Of a stretch of 58,829 nt of DNA, positions 32,848 to 42,389 are shown in pieces. The stretch comes from Anaerolineae bacterium (GTDB lineage: Bacteria > Chloroflexota > Anaerolineae > 4572-78 > J111), in NCBI GenBank assembly GCA_016931895.1, contig JAFGDY010000162.1, positions 1 through 58,829 on the forward strand. Direction: 5' to 3'. Below the pieces are notes generated by a model. It saw nothing but the letters and a program-made list of their open reading frames with translations, had not been told where the DNA came from and ran no database searches. Position 1 is the first letter of the stretch. Every line of letters starts with the position of its first letter. A program made the position numbers and the translations under genes.

Positions 32848-34440
32848 GTGGCAGGTGAAACGGCTCAAAATGAGGCTAAAATAGGGATGCCCCTTTCTGA
32901 TGAAAAGGCCTTGCCCGCCAGCCGGGTGGTGAAACCTGTGGCCCTGTTGATGCTGGCTCAAGTGCTGGCCAAAGCCTTCCTCCTGGCCCGAGAAATGTTG
33001 GTGGGCGCTCTTTTTGGGGCCAGCGCCTTAACCGATGCCTTTAACGTGGGTTTGTATATCTCCGGTTTTTCGCCCATTGTCGCCCGCCCTTTGGTTGAAG
33101 ACACCTTTATCCCGGTGTATGTTGAGCAGTTGGCCCGCAACCGCGAAAAAGCGCAAGTGGTATATGAAACGGTGGGGGTGCTGGTGTTCGTGGTCGCCGG
33201 CAGCCTGGCGGTGGGGATGTATCTATTCTCTCCCCAATTAGTTTCATTGGTTGCCCCCGGTTTCCCCCCGGAAACATTTGGGGTGGCTACCCACATTGTG
33301 CGCGTGATGGCGCTGCTGGCCCTGTTTTTGCCGCTGGCTAACTTTCTTCTGTCTACCTTAACCGCCCATCGAGCCTATCTTCTGGTTGGCCTTTCCCCGC
33401 TCAGCGTCAGCCTGGTGACCATTGGGGCGATGTGGCTGTTTTCCGGCGGCCTTGGCATCCAGAGCCTCACCTGGGGCCTGGTGATGGGCACGGTAGTGCA
33501 GGCGGGTATTCTGGTGAGGGGGCTGGTTCGGCGGGGCTTGATGCGGGTGAGGTTTCGTTTGAATTTCCGCATGGTCTTTGAAACATTGGGCGCGTTTACC
33601 TTATTGATGTTTTGGGTCCGTCTGGTGGGGATCGGCGTTGGTTGGGTGGACCGCAGTCTCAGCTCGCATTTACCGGCAGGCAGTATTGCGGCCTTGGGCT
33701 TTGCCCTAAATATTTACCAATTGCCGTTCCAGGTGTGCGTATTGGCCGTAACCACCGTAGTGATCACCCAATTTTCCTGGCATGTGGCCCAAAAGGATGA
33801 GCCGGCGCTCAAACGGGATTTTTCCCTGGCCGTGCGAATTGCCGCATTCTTTTTAATTCCGGCCACCGTGGCTTTGATGGTGCTCAGCCAACCCATCGTT
33901 CAACTGCTCTACGAGCGTGGCGCGTTTGTCGCCCAAGATACAACTATGACCGCCTCGGCCCTGGGCTTTTATGCCTTGGGCCTGGTCCCTCAAGCCATCG
34001 TCTTTATTGCTGTTCGGCTGTTTTTGGCCCGTAAAGAGTCGTATTTGATTCTTTTTACGGTTGTTACCGGAGCGGTTATCCATGTTTTGTTCAGCGCCAC
34101 CCTGATCAAATTCATGAACCATCTGGCCGTTGCCCTGGCCACCTCTATGGACGCTTTTGTGATGGCCTTGGTGAGCCTGTGGTTTTTAAATCGTAAACTT
34201 GGTTCATTAAGAGAACGTATTTTATGGATCGCCCTGGCCAAGATTAGCCTGGCTGCTTTAAGTATGGGGCTTGGTTTGTATCTGACGCTGATCCTATTAT
34301 CCTCATTGCCGTTAATATTATTGGTGGCAATATCTGTGTTCATCGGTACTATTAGTTATTTGTTGGTTGCATCCGTGCTGAAACTGGCAGAGTTAAAAGT
34401 TTTGACGACAATTTTATCCAGGTATTTTGGGTCTGGCTGA
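32848..34440 (+). CDS. murJ: MurJ-type lipid flippase
   Basis: The 530-aa MOP-superfamily protein has about 14 membrane helices. MurJ features are REMLVGALFGASALTDAFNV in the first helices, ARPLVEDTFIPVYVE, SLVAPGF and LLYERGAFVAQDTTMTASAL. It could be the cell's lipid II flippase, but its place in the middle of a glycan locus suggests it moves the lipid-linked repeat unit of this polysaccharide, filling the role of Wzx. GTG start behind a weak AGG. The symbol is by family resemblance. Confidence 0.85.
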   Translation: MAGETAQNEAKIGMPLSDEKALPASRVVKPVALLMLAQVLAKAFLLAREMLVGALFGASALTDAFNVGLYISGFSPIVARPLVEDTFIPVYVEQLARNREKAQVVYETVGVLVFVVAGSLAVGMYLFSPQLVSLVAPGFPPETFGVATHIVRVMALLALFLPLANFLLSTLTAHRAYLLVGLSPLSVSLVTIGAMWLFSGGLGIQSLTWGLVMGTVVQAGILVRGLVRRGLMRVRFRLNFRMVFETLGAFTLLMFWVRLVGIGVGWVDRSLSSHLPAGSIAALGFALNIYQLPFQVCVLAVTTVVITQFSWHVAQKDEPALKRDFSLAVRIAAFFLIPATVALMVLSQPIVQLLYERGAFVAQDTTMTASALGFYALGLVPQAIVFIAVRLFLARKESYLILFTVVTGAVIHVLFSATLIKFMNHLAVALATSMDAFVMALVSLWFLNRKLGSLRERILWIALAKISLAALSMGLGLYLTLILLSSLPLILLVAISVFIGTISYLLVASVLKLAELKVLTTILSRYFGSG

Positions 34441-34462
34441 CGGGCTATTGTGAGGTAGGTCA

Positions 34463-35272
34463 GTGGATATTAAAGAAAAACAGCGTGAACATTACGATAG
34501 GTTTTTTCGAGAGTATGAAGATAAATCTGAGCGAAGCGCCTACATGAATTTAATGCGCTCAAAATATACTTTTAAGCGTTGGGGTGACCGTTTAGCGCAT
34601 AAGCGAGTGTTGGACTTGGGGTGTGGCCATGGCCATACGGCGTTTCGTTTGGCCGCCGTGGAAAGTTTAGTCATCGGCGTTGATATTTCGGCGCAGTTTG
34701 TTCACCGGGCCAGAGAACGTATTTTTACCTATGCCAGGGCAGGCTGGATTCAAAGCGATGCGGAAAAGTTACCCCTGGTTAGCGAGACATTTGATGCAGT
34801 GGTTAGCCTGGGCACGCTCCACCATCTTCCCCATCCAGAGTTGGCCATTCTTGAAATTTCTCGTTTGCTTAAACCGGGAGGGTGGTTATTGGCCCTGGAG
34901 CCAAACGGCGATACTTACCTCAATTCCCTGGATTTTTATAAAGCTTTGATACCACCCGGTTTATATTACAGACTACGTCAATGGCAGGTTAAGCGGCCAG
35001 TGTCTAGGTCTGAAGTTGAGAAAGACGAACTGCATGTGGGCGTTTGTACGCCTGCGCAATATTGTCACTTCTTCAACCAGGCCGGCATGAAGGTTAATAT
35101 CAGCACCTTAATTCTGCCAATTTTCCCGCTTACCTTTTTAGGTTTGCATAGATATGTTGCAATTTGGCAGATTGTTGTCTGGATATCTAAAGTATTGGCT
35201 GTATTGTTGCCGTTTTTACGTAAACGGGGGCAGGTTCAAATAATTGAAGCGCAAAGGATTGAGTTTGGCTAA
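34463..35272 (+). CDS. Class I SAM-dependent methyltransferase
   Basis: The 269-aa enzyme has motif I RVLDLGCGHGHTAFRLA, VIGVDISAQFVHRA, AEKLPLVSETFDAVVSLGTL with HHLPHPE, and LLKPGGWLLALEPNG, the UbiE/COQ5-type pattern. The C-terminal part contains a hydrophobic segment (AIWQIVVWISKVLAVLLPFL) that may touch the membrane. GTG start preceded by GAGGTAGG. It is the last gene before the operator array at 35.4 kb, so it may end the first transcription unit of the locus. Confidence 0.87.
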   Translation: MDIKEKQREHYDRFFREYEDKSERSAYMNLMRSKYTFKRWGDRLAHKRVLDLGCGHGHTAFRLAAVESLVIGVDISAQFVHRARERIFTYARAGWIQSDAEKLPLVSETFDAVVSLGTLHHLPHPELAILEISRLLKPGGWLLALEPNGDTYLNSLDFYKALIPPGLYYRLRQWQVKRPVSRSEVEKDELHVGVCTPAQYCHFFNQAGMKVNISTLILPIFPLTFLGLHRYVAIWQIVVWISKVLAVLLPFLRKRGQVQIIEAQRIEFG

Positions 35273-35362
35273 CCCTTCCCCACCTGGATAAGAAAAAGAG
35301 CGCCTTGATCACCTGCCGGGTGAGAGTCAATTAGGTTTCATCCGCAAATCTACTCAAGATGA

Positions 35363-35445
35363 TTTTGAACGGTGTTCAAATCATGTTTGAACACTGTTAT
35401 AATTTTTTTGAACAGTGTTCAATTTTTTTGGAACACTGTTATAAT
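35363..35445 (+). promoter_or_regulatory. Duplicated promoter with four phased GAAC-N3-GTT operators
   Basis: Four GAAC-N3-GTT sites are centred at 35372, 35394, 35415 and 35436, that is 21-22 bases apart, or two helix turns. Sites 1 and 3 are palindromes (TTGAACGGTGTTCAA, TTGAACAGTGTTCAA); sites 2 and 4 both read GAACACTGTTATAAT and contain TATAAT (35398-35403 and 35440-35445). The block is a tandem duplication of about 42 bp, with a possible -35 in each palindrome and a -10 in each imperfect site. Confidence 0.75.
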
Positions 35446-35635
35446 GGAGCTATCCCGGTGAGATGATAGGGGCGAGGCAGAAAGCAACGTATCTTTCCAA
35501 AAGTACCTCCATTCCGAGTTGCCTCGCCTTTACTTGGCAGGAGTCAGATTTGTTTTAGCGGTGCAGTGGTAAAATTCCCTCAAGCCGGGGGTCAACGTTT
35601 GAGTATTTTAAGCCGGAAATAACTCAAAGAGTAAA
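35446..35635 (+). other. Long leader with a hairpin before the second glycan transcription unit
   Basis: About 190 bases separate the second TATAAT from the next start codon. A 9-bp stem GGCGAGGCA (35471-35479) / TGCCTCGCC (35520-35528) closes a 40-base loop. A 31-codon open frame from 35463 has poor codon character and I do not call it. The leader may be regulatory or give a short RNA. Confidence 0.4.
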
Positions 35636-36769
35636 ATGAAAAAATTACGTGTTGTAATGGTCATCTCCAGTTTTTTCCCCATTATTGGCGGAACGGAAAA
35701 ACAGGCCCAGGCCTTGAGCATGCACCTGCTCAAGCGGGGAGTTGAGGTTTGTATCCTCACCCGGCAATACCCTGGCCTTTCAAAATACCAGGTTCTGGAT
35801 GGTCTTCCCATTTATCGTTTGCTGGTGTGGGGGTGCAATAACAACTATATTTCCACCCTCATGTTTACGGGCGGGGTGATTGTATGGTTAATTTGGCATG
35901 CTCGTTTATATGATGTTGTGCATGCCCATCAAACTCTGTCCCCGGCCATGGCCGCTCTGATTGCTAAACTTTGCACCAGGAAACCTGTTTTGATTAAGGT
36001 GGCCGGCAGTGGCGCTTATGGGGAAATAAGGGAAATTCGCCGCCGGCCATGCTTAACCCTGCGCCGGCGCCTGCTGCGTCAGGCTGATAGGTTTTTGGTT
36101 CTGAATGAGGAAAGTATCCAAGAGCTTGGCCAATTGGGTATTGCTCGTCACCAGATTGTGCGGGGAGTAAATGGCGTTGATACCCAACGTTTTGCCTTTG
36201 TTAAACGAAAAATGGAATCTCGTTCTTTGACCGTTGTGTCGGTGGGTCGGCTGTCTTATGAAAAGGGGCTTGATCTCTTATTGCTGGCCTGGAAAGAGGT
36301 CTTGCAACTTAAAATCCCGGGGGAGTTTACTCTGTTGATTGTTGGAGATGGGCCGGAACGGGTTGACCTGGAAGCTTTACGGGAGCAACTGGCTTTAGGC
36401 GAGCGGGTTGTTTTTACGGGCGCTACCACCGGTATTGACCGGTATCTGCAACAAGCGGATATTTTTGTCTTGCCTTCCCGTTCCGAAGGAATGCCCAATG
36501 CCGTGTTAGAAGCCATGGCCTCTGGCCTGGCGATTGCGGCCACCCGGGTGGGCGGTATCCCCTACCTCATTACCCCAGACCAAACCGGGCTATTGGTGCC
36601 CCCGGAGGATGTTGCCGCCCTCACTCAAGCCCTGGTTCAGTTACTCACCCGGCCCAATCTGCGCCGCCGCTTGGGCCGGACCGCCCGCCAACACGTAGAG
36701 CATAATTATTCAATGAAGATTGTGACCGAACATTACCTGCAACTTTATCGCGAACTTTCGCCCAACTGA
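35636..36769 (+). CDS. GT4-type glycosyltransferase
   Basis: The 377-aa protein has a clear GT4 layout: MVISSFFPIIGGTEKQAQAL at the acceptor side, VVSVGRLSYEKGLDLLLLAW and LLIVGDGPERVDLEAL at the donor side, and SRSEGMPNAVLEAMASGLAI with the EX7E pair. It is the first gene behind the operator array, so its expression is probably regulated separately from the preceding genes. The ribosome-binding site is weak (AAAGAG). Confidence 0.9.
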   Translation: MKKLRVVMVISSFFPIIGGTEKQAQALSMHLLKRGVEVCILTRQYPGLSKYQVLDGLPIYRLLVWGCNNNYISTLMFTGGVIVWLIWHARLYDVVHAHQTLSPAMAALIAKLCTRKPVLIKVAGSGAYGEIREIRRRPCLTLRRRLLRQADRFLVLNEESIQELGQLGIARHQIVRGVNGVDTQRFAFVKRKMESRSLTVVSVGRLSYEKGLDLLLLAWKEVLQLKIPGEFTLLIVGDGPERVDLEALREQLALGERVVFTGATTGIDRYLQQADIFVLPSRSEGMPNAVLEAMASGLAIAATRVGGIPYLITPDQTGLLVPPEDVAALTQALVQLLTRPNLRRRLGRTARQHVEHNYSMKIVTEHYLQLYRELSPN

Positions 36770-36811
36770 ATGGTGAAATCGTGGTTGTTGAGCAGAAAGT
36801 AAGGAGCATCC

Positions 36812-37600
36812 ATGACGCAGCCGGTAACCTTTTCCTTTGGCGAAAATTGGCTCAACTATATTCAAACTTTGGATGAAGAGAAGTTGAGGGAGGCCGAGCA
36901 GTCTCTGGCCGGCTTGTTGGGTTTGGCCGGTTTGGCCGGCAAAACCTTTATAGACATTGGGGCCGGAAGCGGCATTTTCTCCCTGGCCGCAGTGAACATG
37001 GGCGCGCAAACGGTTGTCAGCCTGGATGCCGACCCCCAAAGCATCCGGGCTTGCCAAAAGATCAAACAGCAGGCCGACGCGGCCCATTGGACCATTCTGG
37101 AAGGCTCAATCCTTGATCAAGAGCTGCTCAACCGTTTGCCCCGGGCGGATATTGTTTACGCCTGGGGCGCGCTTCACCATACCGGGGCTATGTGGCAGGC
37201 TATAGACCATGCGACTACGTTGGTCAATGAGCGCGGCTTGTTGGTTATTTCCATTTATAACCGGCATTGGTCGTCGGGCTTGTGGTTAAAGTTTAAACAG
37301 ATTTATAATCGTTCCGGGAATTGGGGCAAAAAGTTGCTGGTCTGGTTATTGGTCATCCCCCGGGTGGGAGTGAGGTGGTTAAAGGGCAGGCCTCCCCTAC
37401 GAGATAACCGGGGCATGTCGGTTTATTACGACGCCATAGATTGGGCCGGCGGATTGCCCTACGAATATGCTTCTTTGGCGGAAGTGGCCCGTTTTTGCCG
37501 GCAAAGGGGATTTGTTCTGCAAAATTCAGTGCCAACAAAGACCATCGGGTGCAATCAGTTTGTCTTCATCCGCAAAGATACCAAATATTTAGACAAATGA
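36812..37600 (+). CDS. Class I SAM-dependent methyltransferase
   Basis: The 262-aa protein has motif I TFIDIGAGSGIFSLAAVNMG, VVSLDADPQSIRACQ and ADIVYAWGALHHTGAMWQAI, then LLVISIYNRHWSSGLW. Such proteins are common next to glycosyltransferases and methylate sugars or unknown acceptors. AAGGAGC lies 7 bases before the ATG. It precedes a secreted protein gene. Confidence 0.87.
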   Translation: MTQPVTFSFGENWLNYIQTLDEEKLREAEQSLAGLLGLAGLAGKTFIDIGAGSGIFSLAAVNMGAQTVVSLDADPQSIRACQKIKQQADAAHWTILEGSILDQELLNRLPRADIVYAWGALHHTGAMWQAIDHATTLVNERGLLVISIYNRHWSSGLWLKFKQIYNRSGNWGKKLLVWLLVIPRVGVRWLKGRPPLRDNRGMSVYYDAIDWAGGLPYEYASLAEVARFCRQRGFVLQNSVPTKTIGCNQFVFIRKDTKYLDK

Positions 37601-37663
37601 ATTAAACCGAATATAATCCTGCCATCCAACTGCAATCAATACTTTAGATCTCTGGAGGGAGTA

Positions 37664-39256
37664 ATGAAAAGAGTCATTTTAAGCTGTTTGTTGTCCGGCA
37701 TTCTGTTTTTGGTATTATTGTATCCTGTTTTGGCCCAAGCCATAGATGAGTTCACCGAGGCACAGAACATTCCCACCAATGGGGCCATGGACTGGGAGTT
37801 CTTCACCATTGACGGTAATTATTATTTGGCGGTGGCCAATGTTTCAAATGGAACCACGCATTTTGTGGATTCAAAGATCTACCAGTGGAATGGCGCCAGT
37901 TTTGTCGAATTTCAATCCATCCCTACAGTTGGCGCTCAAGATTGGGAGTTCTTCACCATTGATAATAACCACTACCTGGTAGTGGCCAATTCGGCTGACG
38001 GTGTTAGTTGGAATCTTGACTCAAAAATCTACCGATGGAATGGCACCAGTTTTGCTGAATTTCAGTCCATTGCCACCAATGGAGCGAAGAACTGGGAGTT
38101 TTTTACTATTGGCAGCAACCACTACCTGGTGGTGGCCAATTATCATAATGGTTCCAGTTTCAACATTGATTCAAAAGTCTATCGCTGGAATGGTGCTGAT
38201 TTTGAGGTATTTCAATTAATTTCTACCAGTGGCGCTGAAGATTGGGAGTTTTTTACCATTGGCAGTGACTACTACCTGGCGGTAACCAATTTATACAACG
38301 GTTCCTCCTACAATAGAGATTCAAAGATCTACCGGTGGGATGGCGCTGACTTTGAACAAATCCCAATTCAACAAATCCCCACGAATGGCGCTACAGCCTG
38401 GAAGTATTTCACCATTGGCAGCAACCACTATCTGGCAGTGGCCAACCACTACAATGGCTCCACCTACAACATCAACTCAAAAATCTACCAATGGAACGGC
38501 AGCAGCTTTGTGGAATGTCAATCTATTGCCACCAACGGGGCCTATGATTGGGAGTATTTCACCATTGGCGGGAGTGACCATTACCTGGCGGTGGCGAATT
38601 ATTATAACGGCGCCACCAGAAGCATCAATTCCAGACTATACCGCTGGAATGGCGCCAGCTTTGTTGAACACCAGGTTATTTCCACCACCGGGGCGGCTGA
38701 TTGGCGCTATTTTACCTTCAACAACGACTCCTACCTGGCCGTAGCCAATAATAATAACGATTCCACTCACAACATCAACTCAAAGATCTACAAGGCTTCA
38801 CTCAATCCGCCGGATCTATCGCTACACAAATCGGTTGCGCCAATCACGCCGGTAATGCCGGGCCAGACCATCACCTATACCCTGGCTTTTTCCAACCTCA
38901 ACGACACGCCAGCTCTTGCGGTCGTTCTCACCGATTACGTGCCGTTGCCTACCTTCACCGTGCAGAGTGTCAGCAGCAGCGGGGTGGCCCTGACCCGCAC
39001 CACCACGGCCACGGCGGAGGTATTTGCGGTAGCCGGATTGAACAAGGGAGAGGGCGGGGTGATCACCATCAGTGGAGTGATTGATCCTGGTTTGCCGCGG
39101 AGTGCCACCTTGATCAACACGGCCGTGATTACCGGCACGCGGGTGGAGACGGTCACCCTCAACAATACTGCCAGGGCCGGCATTACGGCCCTGCGGATTT
39201 ATTACATCTATATCCCTTTCATCATTAAAAAGGCGCGGTTGGTTTATTTTCCCTGA
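37664..39256 (+). CDS. Secreted seven-repeat propeller (EPTP-like) protein with DUF11 domain
   Basis: The 530-aa protein has a signal peptide (SCLLSGILFLVLLYPVLAQA). Seven repeats of about 48 aa follow, each of the form Q.I.T.GA.DWEFFTI...YL.VAN..NGS..N.DSKIY.WNG..F, matching EPTP-type repeats and enough for one seven-bladed beta-propeller. A DUF11-like domain comes next (DLSLHKSVAPITPVMPGQTI...ALAVVLTDYVP), an immunoglobulin-like module found in bacterial surface proteins. The end, IYYIYIPFIIKKARLVYF, resembles the YLPLVMK-type tails of Chloroflexota secreted proteins and may help surface retention. GGAGGGAG precedes the ATG. It may bind the polysaccharide or support adhesion. Confidence 0.85.
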   Translation: MKRVILSCLLSGILFLVLLYPVLAQAIDEFTEAQNIPTNGAMDWEFFTIDGNYYLAVANVSNGTTHFVDSKIYQWNGASFVEFQSIPTVGAQDWEFFTIDNNHYLVVANSADGVSWNLDSKIYRWNGTSFAEFQSIATNGAKNWEFFTIGSNHYLVVANYHNGSSFNIDSKVYRWNGADFEVFQLISTSGAEDWEFFTIGSDYYLAVTNLYNGSSYNRDSKIYRWDGADFEQIPIQQIPTNGATAWKYFTIGSNHYLAVANHYNGSTYNINSKIYQWNGSSFVECQSIATNGAYDWEYFTIGGSDHYLAVANYYNGATRSINSRLYRWNGASFVEHQVISTTGAADWRYFTFNNDSYLAVANNNNDSTHNINSKIYKASLNPPDLSLHKSVAPITPVMPGQTITYTLAFSNLNDTPALAVVLTDYVPLPTFTVQSVSSSGVALTRTTTATAEVFAVAGLNKGEGGVITISGVIDPGLPRSATLINTAVITGTRVETVTLNNTARAGITALRIYYIYIPFIIKKARLVYFP

Positions 39257-39312
39257 GTTGCAAAATAGCTGCGTTTCCAGGTGAAAATCACAAAGGGTAT
39301 TATCGGGGGGGT

Positions 39313-39331
39313 AAAGAATCTTTTATTCTTT
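39313..39331. repeat. Short hairpin before the asparagine synthase gene
   Basis: AAAGAAT and its complement ATTCTTT surround CTTTT, within GGGGGGTAAAG...CTTTGCGCCC. It may end the propeller gene transcript or be a relative of the short palindromic repeats seen elsewhere in the window. Confidence 0.45.
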
Positions 39332-39357
39332 GCGCCCTGATCATCAAACAATTTATT

Positions 39358-41286
39358 GTGTGTGGCATTACCGGCAAACTACATTTTGACCCCCATCAAA
39401 GCGTGGATGAAAACCTCATCCATCGCATGAATACCCTGCTGATCCATCGCGGTCCAGATGATGACGGCGTTTGGAGTAACGGCCCCATTGGCCTGGGCCA
39501 GCGCCGCCTGGCCATTATTGACCTCTCCCCCACCGGCCGCCAACCCATGCGCAATGAGGACGGCGCAATTTGGCTCACCTTTAACGGCGAAATCTACAAC
39601 CACCTGGAATTGCGGGCCAACCTGGAAAAGCGCGGCCATCATTACCGGGGCGTAGCCGACACCGAAACCATTTTGCACCTCTACGAAGAATATGGCCGCG
39701 ACTGCGTGCGGCATCTGCGGGGCATGTTCGCCTTTGCCCTCTGGGATGAGCGCCGGCACAGCCTGCTGCTGGCCCGCGACCGTTTTGGCCAAAAACCCCT
39801 GCTCTACGCCCAAACGGCTGACGGCCTGACCTTTGCTTCCGAGATCAAGGCGCTACTCCAGGACCCCGCTGTCTCCCGCAACGTAGATGAAACAGCCCTG
39901 CATCATTACCTCACCTACGGCTACATCCCCACCCCGCTCACCGCTTTTAGTCAGATTCGTAAACTCCCGCCGGCCAGCACGCTCTTTTGGGAAAATGGTC
40001 ACATTTCTATTGAACGCTACTGGCGTTTGCGCTATACTCCCAAATTGAAGCTGACCGAGGCGGAAGCGGCTGAACGCCTGCTGGAACTGCTGCGTCAGGC
40101 CACGCGGTTGCGCTTAATGAGCGATGTGCCCCTGGGCGCTTTTCTCAGTGGAGGCATTGACTCCGGCGCGGTGGTGGCGCTGATGGCTCAAGCCACGCCG
40201 GAGCCGGTCAAAACTTTTTCTATTGGTTTTGCCGAACAATCGTTTGATGAACTGCCCTACGCCCGCCAGGTGGCGGAATGGTACGCCACCGACCACCACG
40301 AGTTCATTGTTAGGCCCGATGCCCTGGCCGTGCTGCCGGAGTTGGTTTGGGCCTATGGCGAGCCTTACGCCGACTCCTCGGCGTTGCCCACCTATTACGT
40401 GGCCCGCGAAACCCGTCGCCACGTAATTGTGGCCCTCAACGGCGATGGCGGCGATGAGGCCTTTGCCGGTTATGATCGTTACCTGGCCCTGCGTCTGGCC
40501 GGCCGTTATGAGCGGGCGCCGCGTTGGCTGCGCCGGGGCGTCATCAATCCCCTGGCGCAGCGACTGCCGGAAACCACCGGGCGCAAGGATTTCTGGCGTC
40601 GTTTGAAGCGGTTTGTGCTGGCTGCCGATGCCGCCCCGTCTCAACGTTACGCCCGGTGGACCGTCCTGCTGTCTAACCCGGATAAGGCGCGGCTCTACAC
40701 GCCGGATTTCCAGGCCCGGCTGGCGGCGGTTGACTCGCTGGACCTGATTGAGCAACTTTACGCTGCGGCTGATACTAACGATGCGGTTGAGCAGGCCCAG
40801 TTTGTAGACGCCCATCTCTACTTGCCCGACGATTTATTGGTTAAAGTAGACATTGCCACCATGGTCCATTCGTTAGAGGCGCGCTCCCCTTTTTTGGACC
40901 ATCAATTGGCCGAGTTTGCGGCCCAACTGCCGGTTGACTATAAACTGCGGGGGCGGGTGTCAAAATATATTCTCAAACATGCCCTCCGGCGTCACCTGCC
41001 GGAAGCCGTTCTGCGGCGCGACAAGCAGGGGTTTGCTTTGCCCCTTGGCCGCTGGTTCCGGCACCAACTGCGCCCGGTGGCCGAAACGGTGTTACTTGAT
41101 CCCGCCACGCTGCACCGGGGCTTGTTTGCCCGGGCCGGGGTCACAACAATGCTTAACGAGCACGTTAGCGGCCGGGCCAATCACTGGCAGCGGATTTGGC
41201 AATTATTGATGCTTGAACTTTGGTTTCGTACTTATGTTGACCGCCCCCGGTCAGCCCTATTCGGCTCGGCCGAAGGGATTCTTTGA
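39358..41286 (+). CDS. asnB: Asparagine synthase (glutamine-hydrolysing)
   Basis: The 642-aa enzyme starts MCGITGKLHFDP with the N-terminal Cys nucleophile of class II amidotransferases (the initiator, a GTG codon, is removed). The amidotransferase half shows HRGPDDDGVW, RLAIIDLSPTGRQPM and FNGEIYNH; the synthetase half has DVPLGAFLSGGIDSGAVVAL with the SGGxDS ATP-pyrophosphatase loop, and ALNGDGGDEAFAGYDRY. Homologues inside polysaccharide loci often amidate sugar acids or peptide parts rather than make free asparagine, so its substrate is open. The stop overlaps the next ATG by one base. Confidence 0.93.
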   Translation: MCGITGKLHFDPHQSVDENLIHRMNTLLIHRGPDDDGVWSNGPIGLGQRRLAIIDLSPTGRQPMRNEDGAIWLTFNGEIYNHLELRANLEKRGHHYRGVADTETILHLYEEYGRDCVRHLRGMFAFALWDERRHSLLLARDRFGQKPLLYAQTADGLTFASEIKALLQDPAVSRNVDETALHHYLTYGYIPTPLTAFSQIRKLPPASTLFWENGHISIERYWRLRYTPKLKLTEAEAAERLLELLRQATRLRLMSDVPLGAFLSGGIDSGAVVALMAQATPEPVKTFSIGFAEQSFDELPYARQVAEWYATDHHEFIVRPDALAVLPELVWAYGEPYADSSALPTYYVARETRRHVIVALNGDGGDEAFAGYDRYLALRLAGRYERAPRWLRRGVINPLAQRLPETTGRKDFWRRLKRFVLAADAAPSQRYARWTVLLSNPDKARLYTPDFQARLAAVDSLDLIEQLYAAADTNDAVEQAQFVDAHLYLPDDLLVKVDIATMVHSLEARSPFLDHQLAEFAAQLPVDYKLRGRVSKYILKHALRRHLPEAVLRRDKQGFALPLGRWFRHQLRPVAETVLLDPATLHRGLFARAGVTTMLNEHVSGRANHWQRIWQLLMLELWFRTYVDRPRSALFGSAEGIL

Positions 41287-42389
41287 TGCCCGTCAAACTC
41301 TTCCACCTGATCACCGAACTCTCCGTTGGCGGCGCGCAAAAAGCTCTATTTCGCCTGTTGAAATACCTGGACCGGGACCGGTTTGCGCCGGTGGTGGCTT
41401 GCCTGTACAATGGAGAGGGGACGGTAGCCACCGAAATTCGCAACCTGGATATCCCCGTTTTTGATTTAGGAATGACGGCCAAGTGGCGCGGGGATGCCTT
41501 GGGACGACTTTATCGCTTGCTGCGCCGTGAGCAGCCGGACATTTTGCACACTTGGCTGTTCCACGCCAACCTGCCTGGCCGGGTGCTGGGGCGGCTGGCC
41601 GGCGTGCCGGTTATCATCTGCGCCGAACGCACGATGGTGATGGAAAGCGAGTGGCGCTACCGGCTCAATCGTTCAACCATCAAATTGGTTGATCGGGTGA
41701 TTGCCAATTCAGCCAACGTGCGGGAGTTCTGCCTTTCCCATATTGGCCTGCCCGCGGAAAAAGTGGTGGTCATCCCCAACGGCATAGAGTTAAACCCGGC
41801 GCCGCCTCCGGCTCGTGCTGCGGCCCGGCAGTCCCTGGGGCTGCCGCTTGAGAGCCTGGTTGTGGGCGCGGTCAGCCGGTTTGCGCCGGTCAAAGGGCTG
41901 GATGTTTTGCTCCGGGCGTTGGTTCAGGTGCCGCATGCCCGCCTGGTGGTTGTCGGCGATGGCCCTGAACGAGCCAACCTGACCCAACTGGCCGGCGACC
42001 TGGGGATAACCCAGCAGGTTCATTGGGCCGGTTATCGCGCCGATGTTCCCCACCTGCTGCCCGCCTTTGATCTCTTTGTCCAGCCCTCCTGGCACGAGGG
42101 CCTGCCAAATACAATCCTGGAGGCAATGGCCGCCGGACTGCCGGTGGTGGCTACGGCCGTGGGCGGCACGCCGGAAGTGGTGGTAGATGGCGTCACCGGC
42201 CTTATCGTGCCTCCGGGAGATCCTATGGCTTTGGCCGGGGCGATACATCACCTGCTGGTTGATACCAATTTGCGGGGTCAAATGGGTCGGGCCGGACAGT
42301 CGCGGGTACAGCAGCATTTTGATATTCAACAGAATGTTGAGCGGACCGAATCCTTGTACAAAGAATTGCTTATAAAAGTAGAGGATTGA
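41286..42389 (+). CDS. GT4-type glycosyltransferase
   Basis: The 367-aa protein has KLFHLITELSVGGAQKALFR at the N-terminus, VVGAVSRFAPVKGLDVLLRA and LVVVGDGPERANLTQL in the donor domain, and the EX7E pair in WHEGLPNTILEAMAAGLPVV. Translation begins at the ATG overlapping the asnB stop, and its own stop overlaps the ATG of the next gene. It is closely related to that next gene, suggesting an old duplication. Confidence 0.92.
   Translation: MPVKLFHLITELSVGGAQKALFRLLKYLDRDRFAPVVACLYNGEGTVATEIRNLDIPVFDLGMTAKWRGDALGRLYRLLRREQPDILHTWLFHANLPGRVLGRLAGVPVIICAERTMVMESEWRYRLNRSTIKLVDRVIANSANVREFCLSHIGLPAEKVVVIPNGIELNPAPPPARAAARQSLGLPLESLVVGAVSRFAPVKGLDVLLRALVQVPHARLVVVGDGPERANLTQLAGDLGITQQVHWAGYRADVPHLLPAFDLFVQPSWHEGLPNTILEAMAAGLPVVATAVGGTPEVVVDGVTGLIVPPGDPMALAGAIHHLLVDTNLRGQMGRAGQSRVQQHFDIQQNVERTESLYKELLIKVED

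Noticed and set aside
35363-35445. LexA/SOS boxes
   Set aside because: The spacing between GAAC and GTTC is 3 bases, not the 4 of the Gram-positive-type box, and the downstream genes are glycan enzymes, not repair genes.
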